Shown piece by piece: positions 1 through 5,574 of a stretch of DNA of 12,986 nucleotides (position 1 is the stretch's first letter; every line of letters starts with the position of its first letter). The DNA is from an uncultured Bacteroidales bacterium (GTDB lineage Bacteria > Bacteroidota > Bacteroidia > Bacteroidales > Paludibacteraceae). A program made the translations under genes and the position numbers. Below the pieces are notes generated by a model that saw nothing but the letters and a program-made list of their open reading frames with translations, searched no databases and was not told the DNA's origin. The stretch lies in NCBI GenBank assembly GCA_946616535.1, contig CAMOJA010000027.1:1-12986 (forward strand), in the 5' to 3' direction.

Positions 1-55
1 TTCGTACACGCCCAGGCACCGGCCACGGTCACGGAACAAAAAAGAAAAGCCCGCA
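1..55. repeat. Left inverted terminal repeat / replication origin
   Basis: The first 55 bases are the exact reverse complement of the last 55 (12932-12986); identity breaks at base 56. With a protein-primed polymerase in the same sequence, this marks the window as a full linear genome with a terminal protein expected at each 5' end. The end starts TTCGTAC, so the template strand ends 3'-AA. By analogy with phi29 this would allow initiation with dTMP opposite the second base and sliding back by one. The repeat has a GC-rich outer part with a small dyad (ACCG 18-21 / CGGT 26-29) and two CACGG words (24-28, 30-34), then an A-rich tract at 38-48. Both termini serve as origins in this replication class. 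Confidence 0.93.
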
Positions 56-133
56 CGGGAGGTCGTCAGTACCGCGCGGACTTCTGAAAGGAGGACGTCA
101 TGCCGTCCTTATTAATTATATCGTTGTTTCCGA
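56..133. other. Left leader region with hairpin, non-coding or mini-ORF
   Basis: This stretch lies between the left ITR and the first promoter. It holds a near-perfect direct repeat, GGAGG(T/A)CGTCA at 58-68 and 90-100, and a hairpin with 6-bp arms (AGGACG 92-97, CGTCCT 104-109). An ATG at 100 follows an AAAGGAGG sequence (87-94) at good spacing and opens a 20-codon reading frame ending at 162. That frame runs across the predicted RHH promoter, and I see no promoter upstream that would transcribe it, so I do not call it a gene. The region could instead be part of the end-recognition or packaging-start region. Confidence 0.35.
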
Positions 134-163
134 TTTACGAAAACAATGCTAACATACTATAAT
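134..163 (+). promoter_or_regulatory. Predicted early promoter for RHH and terminal protein genes
   Basis: A perfect TATAAT (158-163) lies 18 bp after TTTACG (134-139), a four-of-six match to TTGACA. Transcription would start near 170, giving a leader of about 15 nt that contains the GGAGG site (173-177) for the ATG at 185. The motif ATGCTAACATA fills most of the spacer, as expected for a repressible promoter. Confidence 0.7.
145..156. promoter_or_regulatory. Putative RHH operator, single copy
   Basis: The word ATGCTAACATA (146-156) recurs exactly at 1125-1135, where it is part of a 24-bp palindrome. Each copy has internal dyad symmetry, ATG-N4-CAT. It lies between the -35 and -10 boxes, just upstream of a ribbon-helix-helix gene, so autorepression is the simplest reading. 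Binding by that protein is inferred from position only. Confidence 0.55.
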
Positions 164-184
164 TAAAGATACGGAGGTGCAGAT

Positions 185-367
185 ATGAAAACATTTAATC
201 CTACGGAATATATCCGTACCAAGTACAGGCAGATCGTACTGAAATTGGATAAGGAAAAAGATCAGAAAATAATTAACAAGCTGGAAGAACAGGAAAGCAT
301 GACGGCATATGTTCGCGGACTTATTAACGAGGATCTGAACAATGGCGAAGAAAAGGAACGTTTATAA
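185..367 (+). CDS. Ribbon-helix-helix (Arc/CopG-like) transcription regulator
   Basis: This 60-residue protein has the layout of the RHH fold: a short alternating beta strand (YRQIVLKL, residues 14-21), helix A (about 22-36, rich in K/E/D) and helix B (about 38-51, SMTAYVRGLINEDL) with the usual S/T-x-x-Y/F-V/I-R pattern. RHH proteins dimerise through the strand and insert it into the DNA major groove, commonly at short inverted repeats. The gene has a good GGAGG site seven bases before its ATG and overlaps the next start by 26 nt, so the two are probably translated from one message. Its promoter and the next promoter share a dyad motif, making it the likely early/late switch or copy control. 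phi29 uses an unrelated protein (gp4) for that role. The fold is fairly sure; the targets are inferred. Confidence 0.78.
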   Translation: MKTFNPTEYIRTKYRQIVLKLDKEKDQKIINKLEEQESMTAYVRGLINEDLNNGEEKERL

Positions 368-1112
368 AGGCGGGGCGCGTGCGCGTGACTTTGATCTGTT
401 CGGTCAGGATCTGCGTTTTGAATGGATCAGCCCGCAATTAGCAAGGGCTACCGCAATTTCAGATAAAACGCTGCGGGCAGAATATAGCCGTTTAAGATCC
501 ATTGCAAATAAACGGTTACAGCGCATGGAAGGAAAGCCCGAAGCCGCAGGAACATATGACCGGCTGCCGGATCAGTTTCCGAAATTAAAAGGCATGAGCC
601 GTGCGGATGTCGTGCGTGCGCTGGGTGATGTTTCGGAGTTTTTGACAGCGAAGCGCGGGAGCCTGTCAGGCATCCGGGAAAGTAACAAGCAGATACAGGA
701 ATCATTAAACGAACGTGGAATTAATGTGCCAAGAGATCAGATTGCTAAATTCGGTTCCTTTATGAATGCAATGAAAAAGGCACTAGGAATAGCCCGCGGA
801 GATTATGCCTCTTCTCAGATCGCGGAACTCTGGACGGAATTATTTCAGAAGGGCAAGATCTCACAAAGCAAATTTGAAAAGCGCGTGAAGGAAGTGATGA
901 AAGATATTGAACAGCAGCAGAAAGAACTGTATTCACGCGCACAGCGTCAGGATGTAAACCGCGTCCTGCGGGATAATCCTATCAATAAATATTTTGATGA
1001 TATTGCATTGGATCCGCGCACGGTCCGCGCTTCCGATCGTAGATCCGCAGAACAGGAAGCCCGGACGGCATCCAGACGCGCAAGGGCTGGAAGATCCAGA
1101 CGGAGAAGATAA
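342..1112 (+). CDS. Probable genome terminal protein (DNA replication primer)
   Basis: This 256-residue, very basic, mostly helical protein is close in length to the phi29 terminal protein gp3 (266 residues). It sits in the replication module upstream of the polymerase and is the only good candidate for the priming protein such a genome needs. An Arg-rich segment at 45-61 (EYSRLRSIANKRLQR) and the C-terminal tail (about 233-256, ending SRRRR) suggest DNA binding. The middle (110-200) is charged and helical, possibly coiled coil. The priming hydroxyl residue cannot be identified by eye; Ser, Thr and Tyr candidates exist in the C-terminal half. A GAGG site (329-332) precedes the ATG, which overlaps the RHH gene. 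Terminal proteins diverge fast, so the call rests on size, charge, position and necessity. Another DNA-binding protein, such as a nucleoid-type p6 analogue, is the main alternative. Confidence 0.6.
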   Translation: MAKKRNVYKGGARARDFDLFGQDLRFEWISPQLARATAISDKTLRAEYSRLRSIANKRLQRMEGKPEAAGTYDRLPDQFPKLKGMSRADVVRALGDVSEFLTAKRGSLSGIRESNKQIQESLNERGINVPRDQIAKFGSFMNAMKKALGIARGDYASSQIAELWTELFQKGKISQSKFEKRVKEVMKDIEQQQKELYSRAQRQDVNRVLRDNPINKYFDDIALDPRTVRASDRRSAEQEARTASRRARAGRSRRRR

Positions 1113-1118
1113 AATATA

Positions 1119-1148
1119 TTGACTATGCTAACATAATTATGTTAGCAT
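1119..1148 (+). promoter_or_regulatory. Predicted promoter for the polymerase operon
   Basis: TTGACT (1119-1124) and TAGCAT (1143-1148) are separated by 18 bp, the same spacing as in the promoter at 134-163. Transcription would start near 1155, at the AAGGAGG site that serves the ATG at 1171, again giving a very short leader. The -10 match is weak (TA..AT), so activity is uncertain. It would drive 1171-4159. Confidence 0.5.
1125..1148. promoter_or_regulatory. Perfect 24-bp palindromic operator
   Basis: ATGCTAACATAA (1125-1136) is followed at once by its exact reverse complement (1137-1148). Each arm repeats the word found in the RHH gene's own promoter, so two ATG-N4-CAT dyads lie head to head, a layout suited to two RHH dimers. 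It fills the spacer and -10 of the predicted promoter. As RNA it could also fold into an A+U-rich hairpin followed by UUUUC, a possible weak terminator for the terminal-protein gene. Confidence 0.7.
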
Positions 1149-1170
1149 TTTCATAAGGAGGAAAAGCGAA

Positions 1171-1368
1171 ATGCTGAAAAGGACAAGAGTTAAAGAATTG
1201 ACATCCGGCGATATATTCATTATCAATGGGCATCGTTTTAAAGTGATGGGGCGCGTGATGCGTGATAAACAGGTATTTGTATGCGCTTATGAGGATCGCG
1301 TGAATCAGATCCGCAAATTGAATTATCTTGATCTTGATATGGAGGTATTGATCGATGTTAAGGGATGA
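1171..1368 (+). CDS. Small early protein of unknown function, beta-rich
   Basis: I do not recognise this 65-residue protein. The pattern of short alternating hydrophobic stretches (GDIFIING, HRFKVMGRVM, KQVFVCAY, MEVLIDV) with Gly turns suggests a small beta-barrel, perhaps SH3-like. It opens with basic residues (MLKRTR), which would fit nucleic acid or protein binding. It is the first gene after the palindromic operator and has an AAGGAGG site (1155-1161) nine bases before the ATG. Its last 14 nt overlap the next start. It is probably an early accessory to replication or host takeover; no motif supports a specific role. Confidence 0.7.
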   Translation: MLKRTRVKELTSGDIFIINGHRFKVMGRVMRDKQVFVCAYEDRVNQIRKLNYLDLDMEVLIDVKG

Positions 1369-1585
1369 ACCTATTCTGAAGCATGCCAAGGATCGCGATC
1401 GGAAGGATTGGAGTATTACGGCGTTTGATCTTCTTTCATTGTCATATAAGTTTCTGCATGAAGGCACTGACAGTGAATACTATGAATATGTGCAGCCATT
1501 AGCAGATGCGGCAGGGCTTCTCTTTGAGGTCTCCGGATTGATGGACTGCATGGAAGAACTGTACCGGAGGATTGAAAGCATATGA
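1355..1585 (+). CDS. Small acidic helical early protein, unknown function
   Basis: This 76-residue protein has a charged N-terminus (PILKHAKDRDRKDW), then helices rich in Leu, Glu and Tyr. I see no family motif. It is translationally linked on both sides: GGAGG at 1341-1345 lies nine bases before its ATG inside the preceding gene, and its stop overlaps the next start as ATGA (1582-1585). Its position between the operator and the polymerase suggests a replication-time function. Small acidic proteins here can be host-inhibitory or DNA mimics, but nothing in the sequence shows that. Confidence 0.7.
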   Translation: MLRDEPILKHAKDRDRKDWSITAFDLLSLSYKFLHEGTDSEYYEYVQPLADAAGLLFEVSGLMDCMEELYRRIESI

Positions 1586-1764
1586 AATTATATGTGTTTG
1601 TATCATATTTGATAATGTTTGTGGCTACTCTGTTTTTCCTTTGGATCATCCGAAAAGAGGAAGAGCCTGAAATATTTTTAAACGCAATCGCTGCGTTTAA
1701 CTGCGTTATTCTGTTTATCCTGTTATGCTTGGGAGTATCTGAATTATGCGCTTGTGCTATGTGA
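1582..1764 (+). CDS. Two-helix membrane protein upstream of DNA polymerase
   Basis: This 60-residue protein is nearly all membrane segment: helix one about 3-23 (YVFVSYLIMFVATLFFLWII), a charged loop RKEEEPE (24-30), and helix two about 34-52. Arg and Lys in the loop suggest the loop faces the cytoplasm. It starts in an ATGA overlap with the preceding gene, and its last 19 nt overlap the polymerase start. phi29 has unrelated early membrane proteins (p1, p16.7) that organise replication at the membrane, so a membrane anchor for replication is an attractive role, by analogy only. A holin-like role is less likely because a holin candidate sits next to the endolysin. A 9-bp hairpin lies inside the gene at 1678-1700. 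Confidence 0.68.
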   Translation: MKLYVFVSYLIMFVATLFFLWIIRKEEEPEIFLNAIAAFNCVILFILLCLGVSELCACAM

Positions 1765-3764
1765 CGGACTTTGATCCGGATGAAATCAAGAAATATCCGG
1801 TACTGAAGAAACCCAAAGGAAACCCCGGAGGACGGAAAAAGGAAATCAATTATATTGACTGCGTGGGCGCGTTCGATATTGAAACTACTACAACAACGAT
1901 CAGGGGCAAGGAAATAAACTTCATGTATATCTGGCAGTTCCAGATCGATGAAGATGTAACTGTTTGCGGTCGCACGTGGTCGGAGTTTAAATTTTTCCTG
2001 TTTCGGCTGCGGGAACGGCTGAACAAGCGGCAGATGGTCATATATGTTCATAACCTGTCATATGAATGGCAGTATATTAAATCCGTTTTCAAGTTTGGTC
2101 AGGATGATGTATTTGCGACTGATTCCCGGAAGGTGGTTAAATGCGTTATTGATAAAACATTCGAGATCCGGGATAGTTACATCTTAACTAATATGTCGCT
2201 GGATGCATTCACCCGCAAAATGAACGTGGAACATCAGAAGCTTTCCGGAATTGAGTTCAATTACAACAAGGTGCGTTATCCGTGGACTGATCTGTCCGAT
2301 CGGGAGCTGGAATATTGTATCAATGATGTTCGCGGACTTGTGGAAGCCGTGAAGGCACAGATGAAGCGCGATGGTGATACATTGTATACCATTCCCATGA
2401 CTTCCACCGGTTATCCACGGCGGGAAATGAAGCATGCGATGAAGCATTACAGCCGGGAACGGCTGGCAGAGATGCAGCCTGATTATGAACAATACTTATT
2501 ATTAAAAGATTGTTTCAGGGGCGGTAATACGCACGCAAACCGGTATTATGCCGGTAAAATTGTTGATTCTGATTTGATCCATGCGCGGATCTTATCATCC
2601 GACAGATCCAGCAGCTATCCGGATGTATTGATGAATTGTAAATATCCAATGGAGAAATGGCGGAGGGGTCAGGCATCAACGGAGAATTTGCGGAATCTGA
2701 TCCAGAACGGCTATGCGGTCATGTTCCGGGCAGAGTTTACCGATATCCGTCTGAAGAATCCGCACTGGCCAGTCCCATATCTCAGTACGGATAAATGTCA
2801 GGCTGCGGGCGTGCTTGCGGATAATGGGCGTATCTTATCGGCGGCGATCTGTAAAACCGCGCTGACCGATGTTGATTTTCGGATTTTACTATTTGAGTAT
2901 GAATTTACTGAAATCGTAATTAGTGAATTATATTTTACTGAATACGATTATCTTCCGAAGCCCATGCGGGCGGTTATCGCTTCCTATTATGAACAGAAAA
3001 CCGCCCTGAAGGGTAAAACGGATCCGTTCGATAAACTTATGTATGATAAATCGAAAAACATTCTTAACGGATTATATGGAATGTGTGCGCAGGATCCGAT
3101 TCAGGAAACGATAATCTGGACAGGATCAGAGTTCATCCAAGCGGAAGAAGATCCAGCGCAGCTATTGGCAAAGCATAGCAAGCGCACATTCTTAAATTAT
3201 GCGTGGGGCGTATGGTGTACCGCATGGGCGCGTTACCGTCTTGAACAGGGTATCATTATCGCCGGAGCGCAGGATTTCATATATTGCGATACGGACAGCG
3301 TGAAGTATGTCGATCATGGGCAGAGCTGGGAGAAGTTTAATGATCTGGCACGCAAGGCATCGGAAGCTTCCGGTGCGTGTGCATACGATTCCAATCAAGA
3401 GCTTCATTACATGGGAGTATATGAACCGGACGGAGAATATCAACGGTTTTCCACGCTGGGCAGTAAAAGATATGCATATGAAGACATGCGCGGAGATCTT
3501 CATATAACGATCTCCGGAGTAAGCAAAAAGGCAGCCGCAGAGCTGGGCAAGCTGGAAAACTTCAAAGAGGGTTTTATCTTCTATCATCCGGGAAAGACGG
3601 AAGCGGATTATGTAGATTTTCCGGAATCCGATCAGATCATTATCGATGATAAATTGATTGAGATTACATCATATGTTATCATAAGGGAAACAACCTATAA
3701 TCTGAGCCTTAGCACTTCATATAAGAATCTGCTGCGGCTGATTGAATCGGACATGACTAATTAA
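1746..3764 (+). CDS. Protein-primed family B DNA polymerase
   Basis: This 672-residue polymerase carries all the family signatures. Exonuclease: Exo I FDIETT (D44, E46), Exo II HNLSYEW (N103, with E107 where phi29 has D66), Exo III YCIND (Y190, D194). The FRGG motif at 257-260 corresponds to phi29 YxGG. Polymerase: motif A SSDRSSSYP (D286), motif B KNILNGLYG (437-445), motif C YCDTDS (D515, D517) and the KRY motif (K574, Y576). Residues between motifs A and B (about 300-430) cover the expected TPR1/TPR2 inserts used for terminal-protein interaction and strand displacement. It replicates the whole genome from both ends using the terminal protein as primer. It is about 100 residues longer than the phi29 enzyme, partly from 30 extra residues before Exo I. 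The start at 1746 has GGGAG at 1731-1735. Confidence 0.97.
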   Translation: MRLCYVTDFDPDEIKKYPVLKKPKGNPGGRKKEINYIDCVGAFDIETTTTTIRGKEINFMYIWQFQIDEDVTVCGRTWSEFKFFLFRLRERLNKRQMVIYVHNLSYEWQYIKSVFKFGQDDVFATDSRKVVKCVIDKTFEIRDSYILTNMSLDAFTRKMNVEHQKLSGIEFNYNKVRYPWTDLSDRELEYCINDVRGLVEAVKAQMKRDGDTLYTIPMTSTGYPRREMKHAMKHYSRERLAEMQPDYEQYLLLKDCFRGGNTHANRYYAGKIVDSDLIHARILSSDRSSSYPDVLMNCKYPMEKWRRGQASTENLRNLIQNGYAVMFRAEFTDIRLKNPHWPVPYLSTDKCQAAGVLADNGRILSAAICKTALTDVDFRILLFEYEFTEIVISELYFTEYDYLPKPMRAVIASYYEQKTALKGKTDPFDKLMYDKSKNILNGLYGMCAQDPIQETIIWTGSEFIQAEEDPAQLLAKHSKRTFLNYAWGVWCTAWARYRLEQGIIIAGAQDFIYCDTDSVKYVDHGQSWEKFNDLARKASEASGACAYDSNQELHYMGVYEPDGEYQRFSTLGSKRYAYEDMRGDLHITISGVSKKAAAELGKLENFKEGFIFYHPGKTEADYVDFPESDQIIIDDKLIEITSYVIIRETTYNLSLSTSYKNLLRLIESDMTN

Positions 3765-3773
3765 CCAATTAGT
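3756..3773. other. A+T-rich hairpin after polymerase gene
   Basis: ACTAATT (3756-3762) and AATTAGT (3767-3773) form a perfect 7-bp dyad around AACC, overlapping the polymerase stop codon. No T tract follows, so it is not a normal terminator. It could protect or process the message ahead of the next gene, or be an operator. TAAGAT (3774-3779) resembles a -10 box but lacks a good -35. Confidence 0.4.
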
Positions 3774-3802
3774 TAAGATAAAGAAAAGGAGGGTTTAAAA
3801 TC

Positions 3803-4159
3803 ATGTCATTTGCAAACAAGTATTCCAAAGCATCACCGATCTTCAACGTTCGTATCAATCATCCGGCATATACAAGCCTTGCGGATCTGTTCAAAGAGTA
3901 CGGATCGGGCCATGTGTTCGCGATCGCAGGCATCTACATCAATACAAAAGGCAAGTATGGCCCGCAGGCATGCATCGCGATCAATGAAAACACGATGGTA
4001 AATCTGCCTTCTCACCTGCTGGAAGTCTGCGAAGAAATGCGCAGAGATCCGGAAGCCGTGGAAGCGATCAACAACGGGCAGGCCGGTTTCAAAGTCTACC
4101 AGTACACAAGCAAAGCCGGAAACAGCGGATTCTCAGTTGATTGGGTGGATCTGCAGTAG
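3803..4159 (+). CDS. Possible single-stranded DNA-binding protein
   Basis: This 118-residue protein follows the polymerase and closes the replication operon with a terminator right behind it. phi29 encodes its SSB, gp5 (124 residues), in the replication gene group. The composition fits an OB-like beta protein with aromatic residues on strands: HVFAIAGIYI (37-46), then KYGPQACIAI, a helical middle with LPSHLLEVCEEM, and a C-terminal part with FKVYQYTSKAG and FSVDWVDLQ. Protein-primed strand displacement exposes long single strands, so an abundant SSB is expected and no other gene fits better. There is no diagnostic motif, so the role is inferred from size, place and fold-like pattern. GGAGG at 3788-3792 supports strong expression. 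Confidence 0.5.
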   Translation: MSFANKYSKASPIFNVRINHPAYTSLADLFKEYGSGHVFAIAGIYINTKGKYGPQACIAINENTMVNLPSHLLEVCEEMRRDPEAVEAINNGQAGFKVYQYTSKAGNSGFSVDWVDLQ

Positions 4160-4169
4160 AATCAGAAAG

Positions 4170-4193
4170 GCCCGCAGGAAATGCGGGCTTTTT
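4170..4193 (+). terminator. Intrinsic terminator after replication operon
   Basis: GCCCGCA (4170-4176) pairs with TGCGGGC (4182-4188) around GGAAA and is followed by five T. The ATPase start codon is only 16 bases further on, leaving no room for a promoter, so the next gene needs read-through. The arm TGCGGGCTTTT matches the terminator at the right end. Confidence 0.85.
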
Positions 4194-4209
4194 GTTTAAG
4201 GAGGAAAAC

Positions 4210-5235
4210 ATGGGATTATATTTAGAATCCGGATATATCGATCAGGAGCGCATATTATCCAGCGCGGATAATTTTATATTTGAGATCGGCGCGCGTGGTA
4301 CCGGAAAATCGTACGGTATACTTAAGTATATTATTGAGCATCATGTGAAGTTTATGATGCTGCGGCGAACACAGACGGAAGCGGACATGATAAGCACGGC
4401 GGTAACAAATCCGTTTAAAGCGCTTATGATGGATAACCCGAAATTAGAAATTGCCGTCGAAAGCATATCGAAAAACTTATCATGTTTTACGATACCGGGA
4501 GAAACGGAAGAAGATCCACGCGTCCGGATCGGATATCTGGGTGCGCTTTCCACGTTCGCAACGATCAGGGGCGCGGATCTCTCCGATGTCGATGTGATCT
4601 TTTATGATGAATTTATTCCGGAAAAGCATCAGCGACCGATCAAAGATGAATATGCTGCACTCATGAATGTTTATGAAACCGTGAACCGTAACCGGGAATT
4701 ACAAGGGCGGCTGCCTGTAAAGATGATCTCAGCCGCAAACAGTAACGACTTGGCAAATCCGATTTTTATCGGACTTGAAATCGTGGACAGGATCGCCCGG
4801 ATGATGAAAAAAGGAATCGAAGTATACAAGGATCCGGAAAAGAGTTTAGCGGTTTATATGTTTATGAAATCTCCGATCAGCGATCAGAAAGCAAAAACAA
4901 GCCTTTACAAACTGACCGCAGGGAACGATTTCCAGAATATGGCGCTGCGGAATATGTTCGATCTGGACACGCGTCATATCAGAAGCCGGAGCCTGAAGGA
5001 ATATAAACCGGTGGTCAAGATCGGAGAGCTTGTTATATATGAACACAAGAGCCGGAAAGAATACTATGCCCGCTGCGGAGCATCCGGCACGATACCGCAT
5101 GTATTTACCACAACGGATATCGATAAAAAGCGATTTGTTAAAACATATAACTATCTGTTTTTGCGTTATCTGTCCGGATATATGTTATTTGAAACGTCAA
5201 TTTCACAAGTATTATTTGAAAAATTGTTTTCTTAA
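4210..5235 (+). CDS. DNA packaging ATPase (phi29 gp16-like)
   Basis: This 341-residue protein, close to the 332 of phi29 gp16, has a clear Walker A motif GARGTGKS (27-34) near the N-terminus and a Walker B motif VIFYDEF (129-135, D133/E134). Between them lies a conserved-looking segment, LGALSTFATIRGAD (110-123). It would form the ring motor on the portal that pumps TP-DNA into the prohead, using ATP. In phi29 the motor also needs pRNA; here a structured RNA candidate begins 10 bases after the stop codon. I chose the ATG at 4210 because AAGGAGG (about 4198-4204) precedes it; a longer frame from a TTG at 4141 would overlap the previous gene and the terminator. In phi29 this gene lies at the far right, after the tail genes, so the order here is different. 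Confidence 0.92.
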   Translation: MGLYLESGYIDQERILSSADNFIFEIGARGTGKSYGILKYIIEHHVKFMMLRRTQTEADMISTAVTNPFKALMMDNPKLEIAVESISKNLSCFTIPGETEEDPRVRIGYLGALSTFATIRGADLSDVDVIFYDEFIPEKHQRPIKDEYAALMNVYETVNRNRELQGRLPVKMISAANSNDLANPIFIGLEIVDRIARMMKKGIEVYKDPEKSLAVYMFMKSPISDQKAKTSLYKLTAGNDFQNMALRNMFDLDTRHIRSRSLKEYKPVVKIGELVIYEHKSRKEYYARCGASGTIPHVFTTTDIDKKRFVKTYNYLFLRYLSGYMLFETSISQVLFEKLFS

Positions 5236-5241
5236 TATAAT
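5236..5241 (+). promoter_or_regulatory. TATAAT box placed to start the structured RNA
   Basis: A perfect TATAAT begins right after the ATPase stop codon. A start about seven bases beyond it falls at 5248-5250, at the 5' base of the long closing helix of the RNA candidate. The -35 side is weak (TTATTT 5212-5217 at 18 bp, or TTGAAA 5216-5221 at a short 14 bp), so an activator or extended contacts may be needed. Confidence 0.5.
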
Positions 5242-5245
5242 ATAT

Positions 5246-5326
5246 TATGTGAAGTACGGCGGCGCAGTATCAGATCCCGGAAGGATCGCGCGTGGCTTGA
5301 TACACCATGAAGCCGTACTTCATATA
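5246..5326 (+). ncRNA. Structured RNA, candidate packaging RNA (pRNA) analogue
   Basis: The gap between ATPase and holin folds into nested helices. P1 pairs 5246-5260 with 5312-5326: 15 base pairs, one of them G-U, the core being GAAGTACGGC / GCCGTACTTC. P2 pairs GTATCA (5267-5272) with TGATAC (5298-5303). P3 pairs GATCC (5273-5277) with GGATC (5283-5287) around CGGAA. A 10-nt bulge (5288-5297) on the 3' side holds GCGC, which can pair with GCGC at 5262-5265. It also holds CGTGG (5291-5295), which can pair with CCATG (5305-5309) as a pseudoknot or between molecules. phi29 pRNA also has a long 5'/3' helix for the ATPase and intermolecular loop contacts for ring assembly. The place behind the ATPase gene and the upstream TATAAT support that role. 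At about 80 nt it is shorter than phi29 pRNA. A leader switch controlling the holin is the main alternative. Confidence 0.68.
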
Positions 5327-5338
5327 CTAAAGTATATG
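5321..5338 (+). promoter_or_regulatory. Inverted repeat abutting the holin ribosome site
   Basis: CATATACT (5321-5328) and AGTATATG (5331-5338) form a perfect 8-bp dyad with two bases between. Its last G is the first base of the holin GGAGG site (5338-5342). Its left arm overlaps the 3' strand of helix P1 (5322-5326), so as RNA the two structures compete. It could act as a switch for holin translation, a processing site, or a DNA operator. Confidence 0.5.
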
Positions 5339-5349
5339 GAGGTGAAAAC

Positions 5350-5574
5350 ATGGACATTCAGACATTATCACAGCTAATATCCAGCGTGGGCTTTCCGATT
5401 GTCGCATGCCTTATCATGTGGAAGGCATTACAGGACAGTACAGCCGCGCATAAAGAAGAAATGGATGCTATGCGGGAATCTCTAAACCAGAATACAGTCG
5501 TACTTGCGGAACTGAAGCAGATGCTTCAGGATCTCAGAGATGCGGTACACGGAGGGTTCGGAACTAATGAATGA
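5350..5574 (+). CDS. Holin, BhlA/UviB-like
   Basis: This 74-residue protein has one N-terminal membrane segment (about 12-27, SVGFPIVACLIMWKAL) followed by a charged helical tail, AHKEEMDAMRESLNQNTVVLAELKQML. The GFPIV..I.W.AL stretch and the NT.VL.ELK tail are typical of the BhlA/UviB holin family of Firmicutes phages. It would open the cytoplasmic membrane at the end of infection and release the endolysin. It overlaps the endolysin start by eight bases and has GGAGG (5338-5342) seven bases before its ATG. Upstream lies the structured RNA and the competing inverted repeat, which could delay its translation. Lysis genes sitting before the capsid genes differs from phi29, where they follow the structural genes. 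Confidence 0.85.
   Translation: MDIQTLSQLISSVGFPIVACLIMWKALQDSTAAHKEEMDAMRESLNQNTVVLAELKQMLQDLRDAVHGGFGTNE

Noticed and set aside
100..162. 20-codon leader gene with AAAGGAGG site
   Set aside because: No upstream promoter is visible and the predicted RHH promoter lies inside the frame, so it is kept only as a low-rank finding.
1391..1400. 10-bp palindrome GATCGCGATC
   Set aside because: Inside a coding region, built from GATC and CGCG, no second copy with positional meaning.
3491..3516. 8-bp inverted repeat (CGGAGATC / GATCTCCG) in the polymerase gene
   Set aside because: Made of words that are frequent and self-complementary here; length is compatible with chance.
4141..4209. N-terminal extension of the packaging ATPase from a TTG
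   Set aside because: It would overlap the preceding gene and the terminator; the ATG at 4210 has a strong ribosome site and gives the family length.
5246..5326. tRNA in the ATPase-holin gap
   Set aside because: The length is near tRNA size, but the closing stem is 15 bp, there is no T-loop consensus (GGTTCRA) and no cloverleaf arms.
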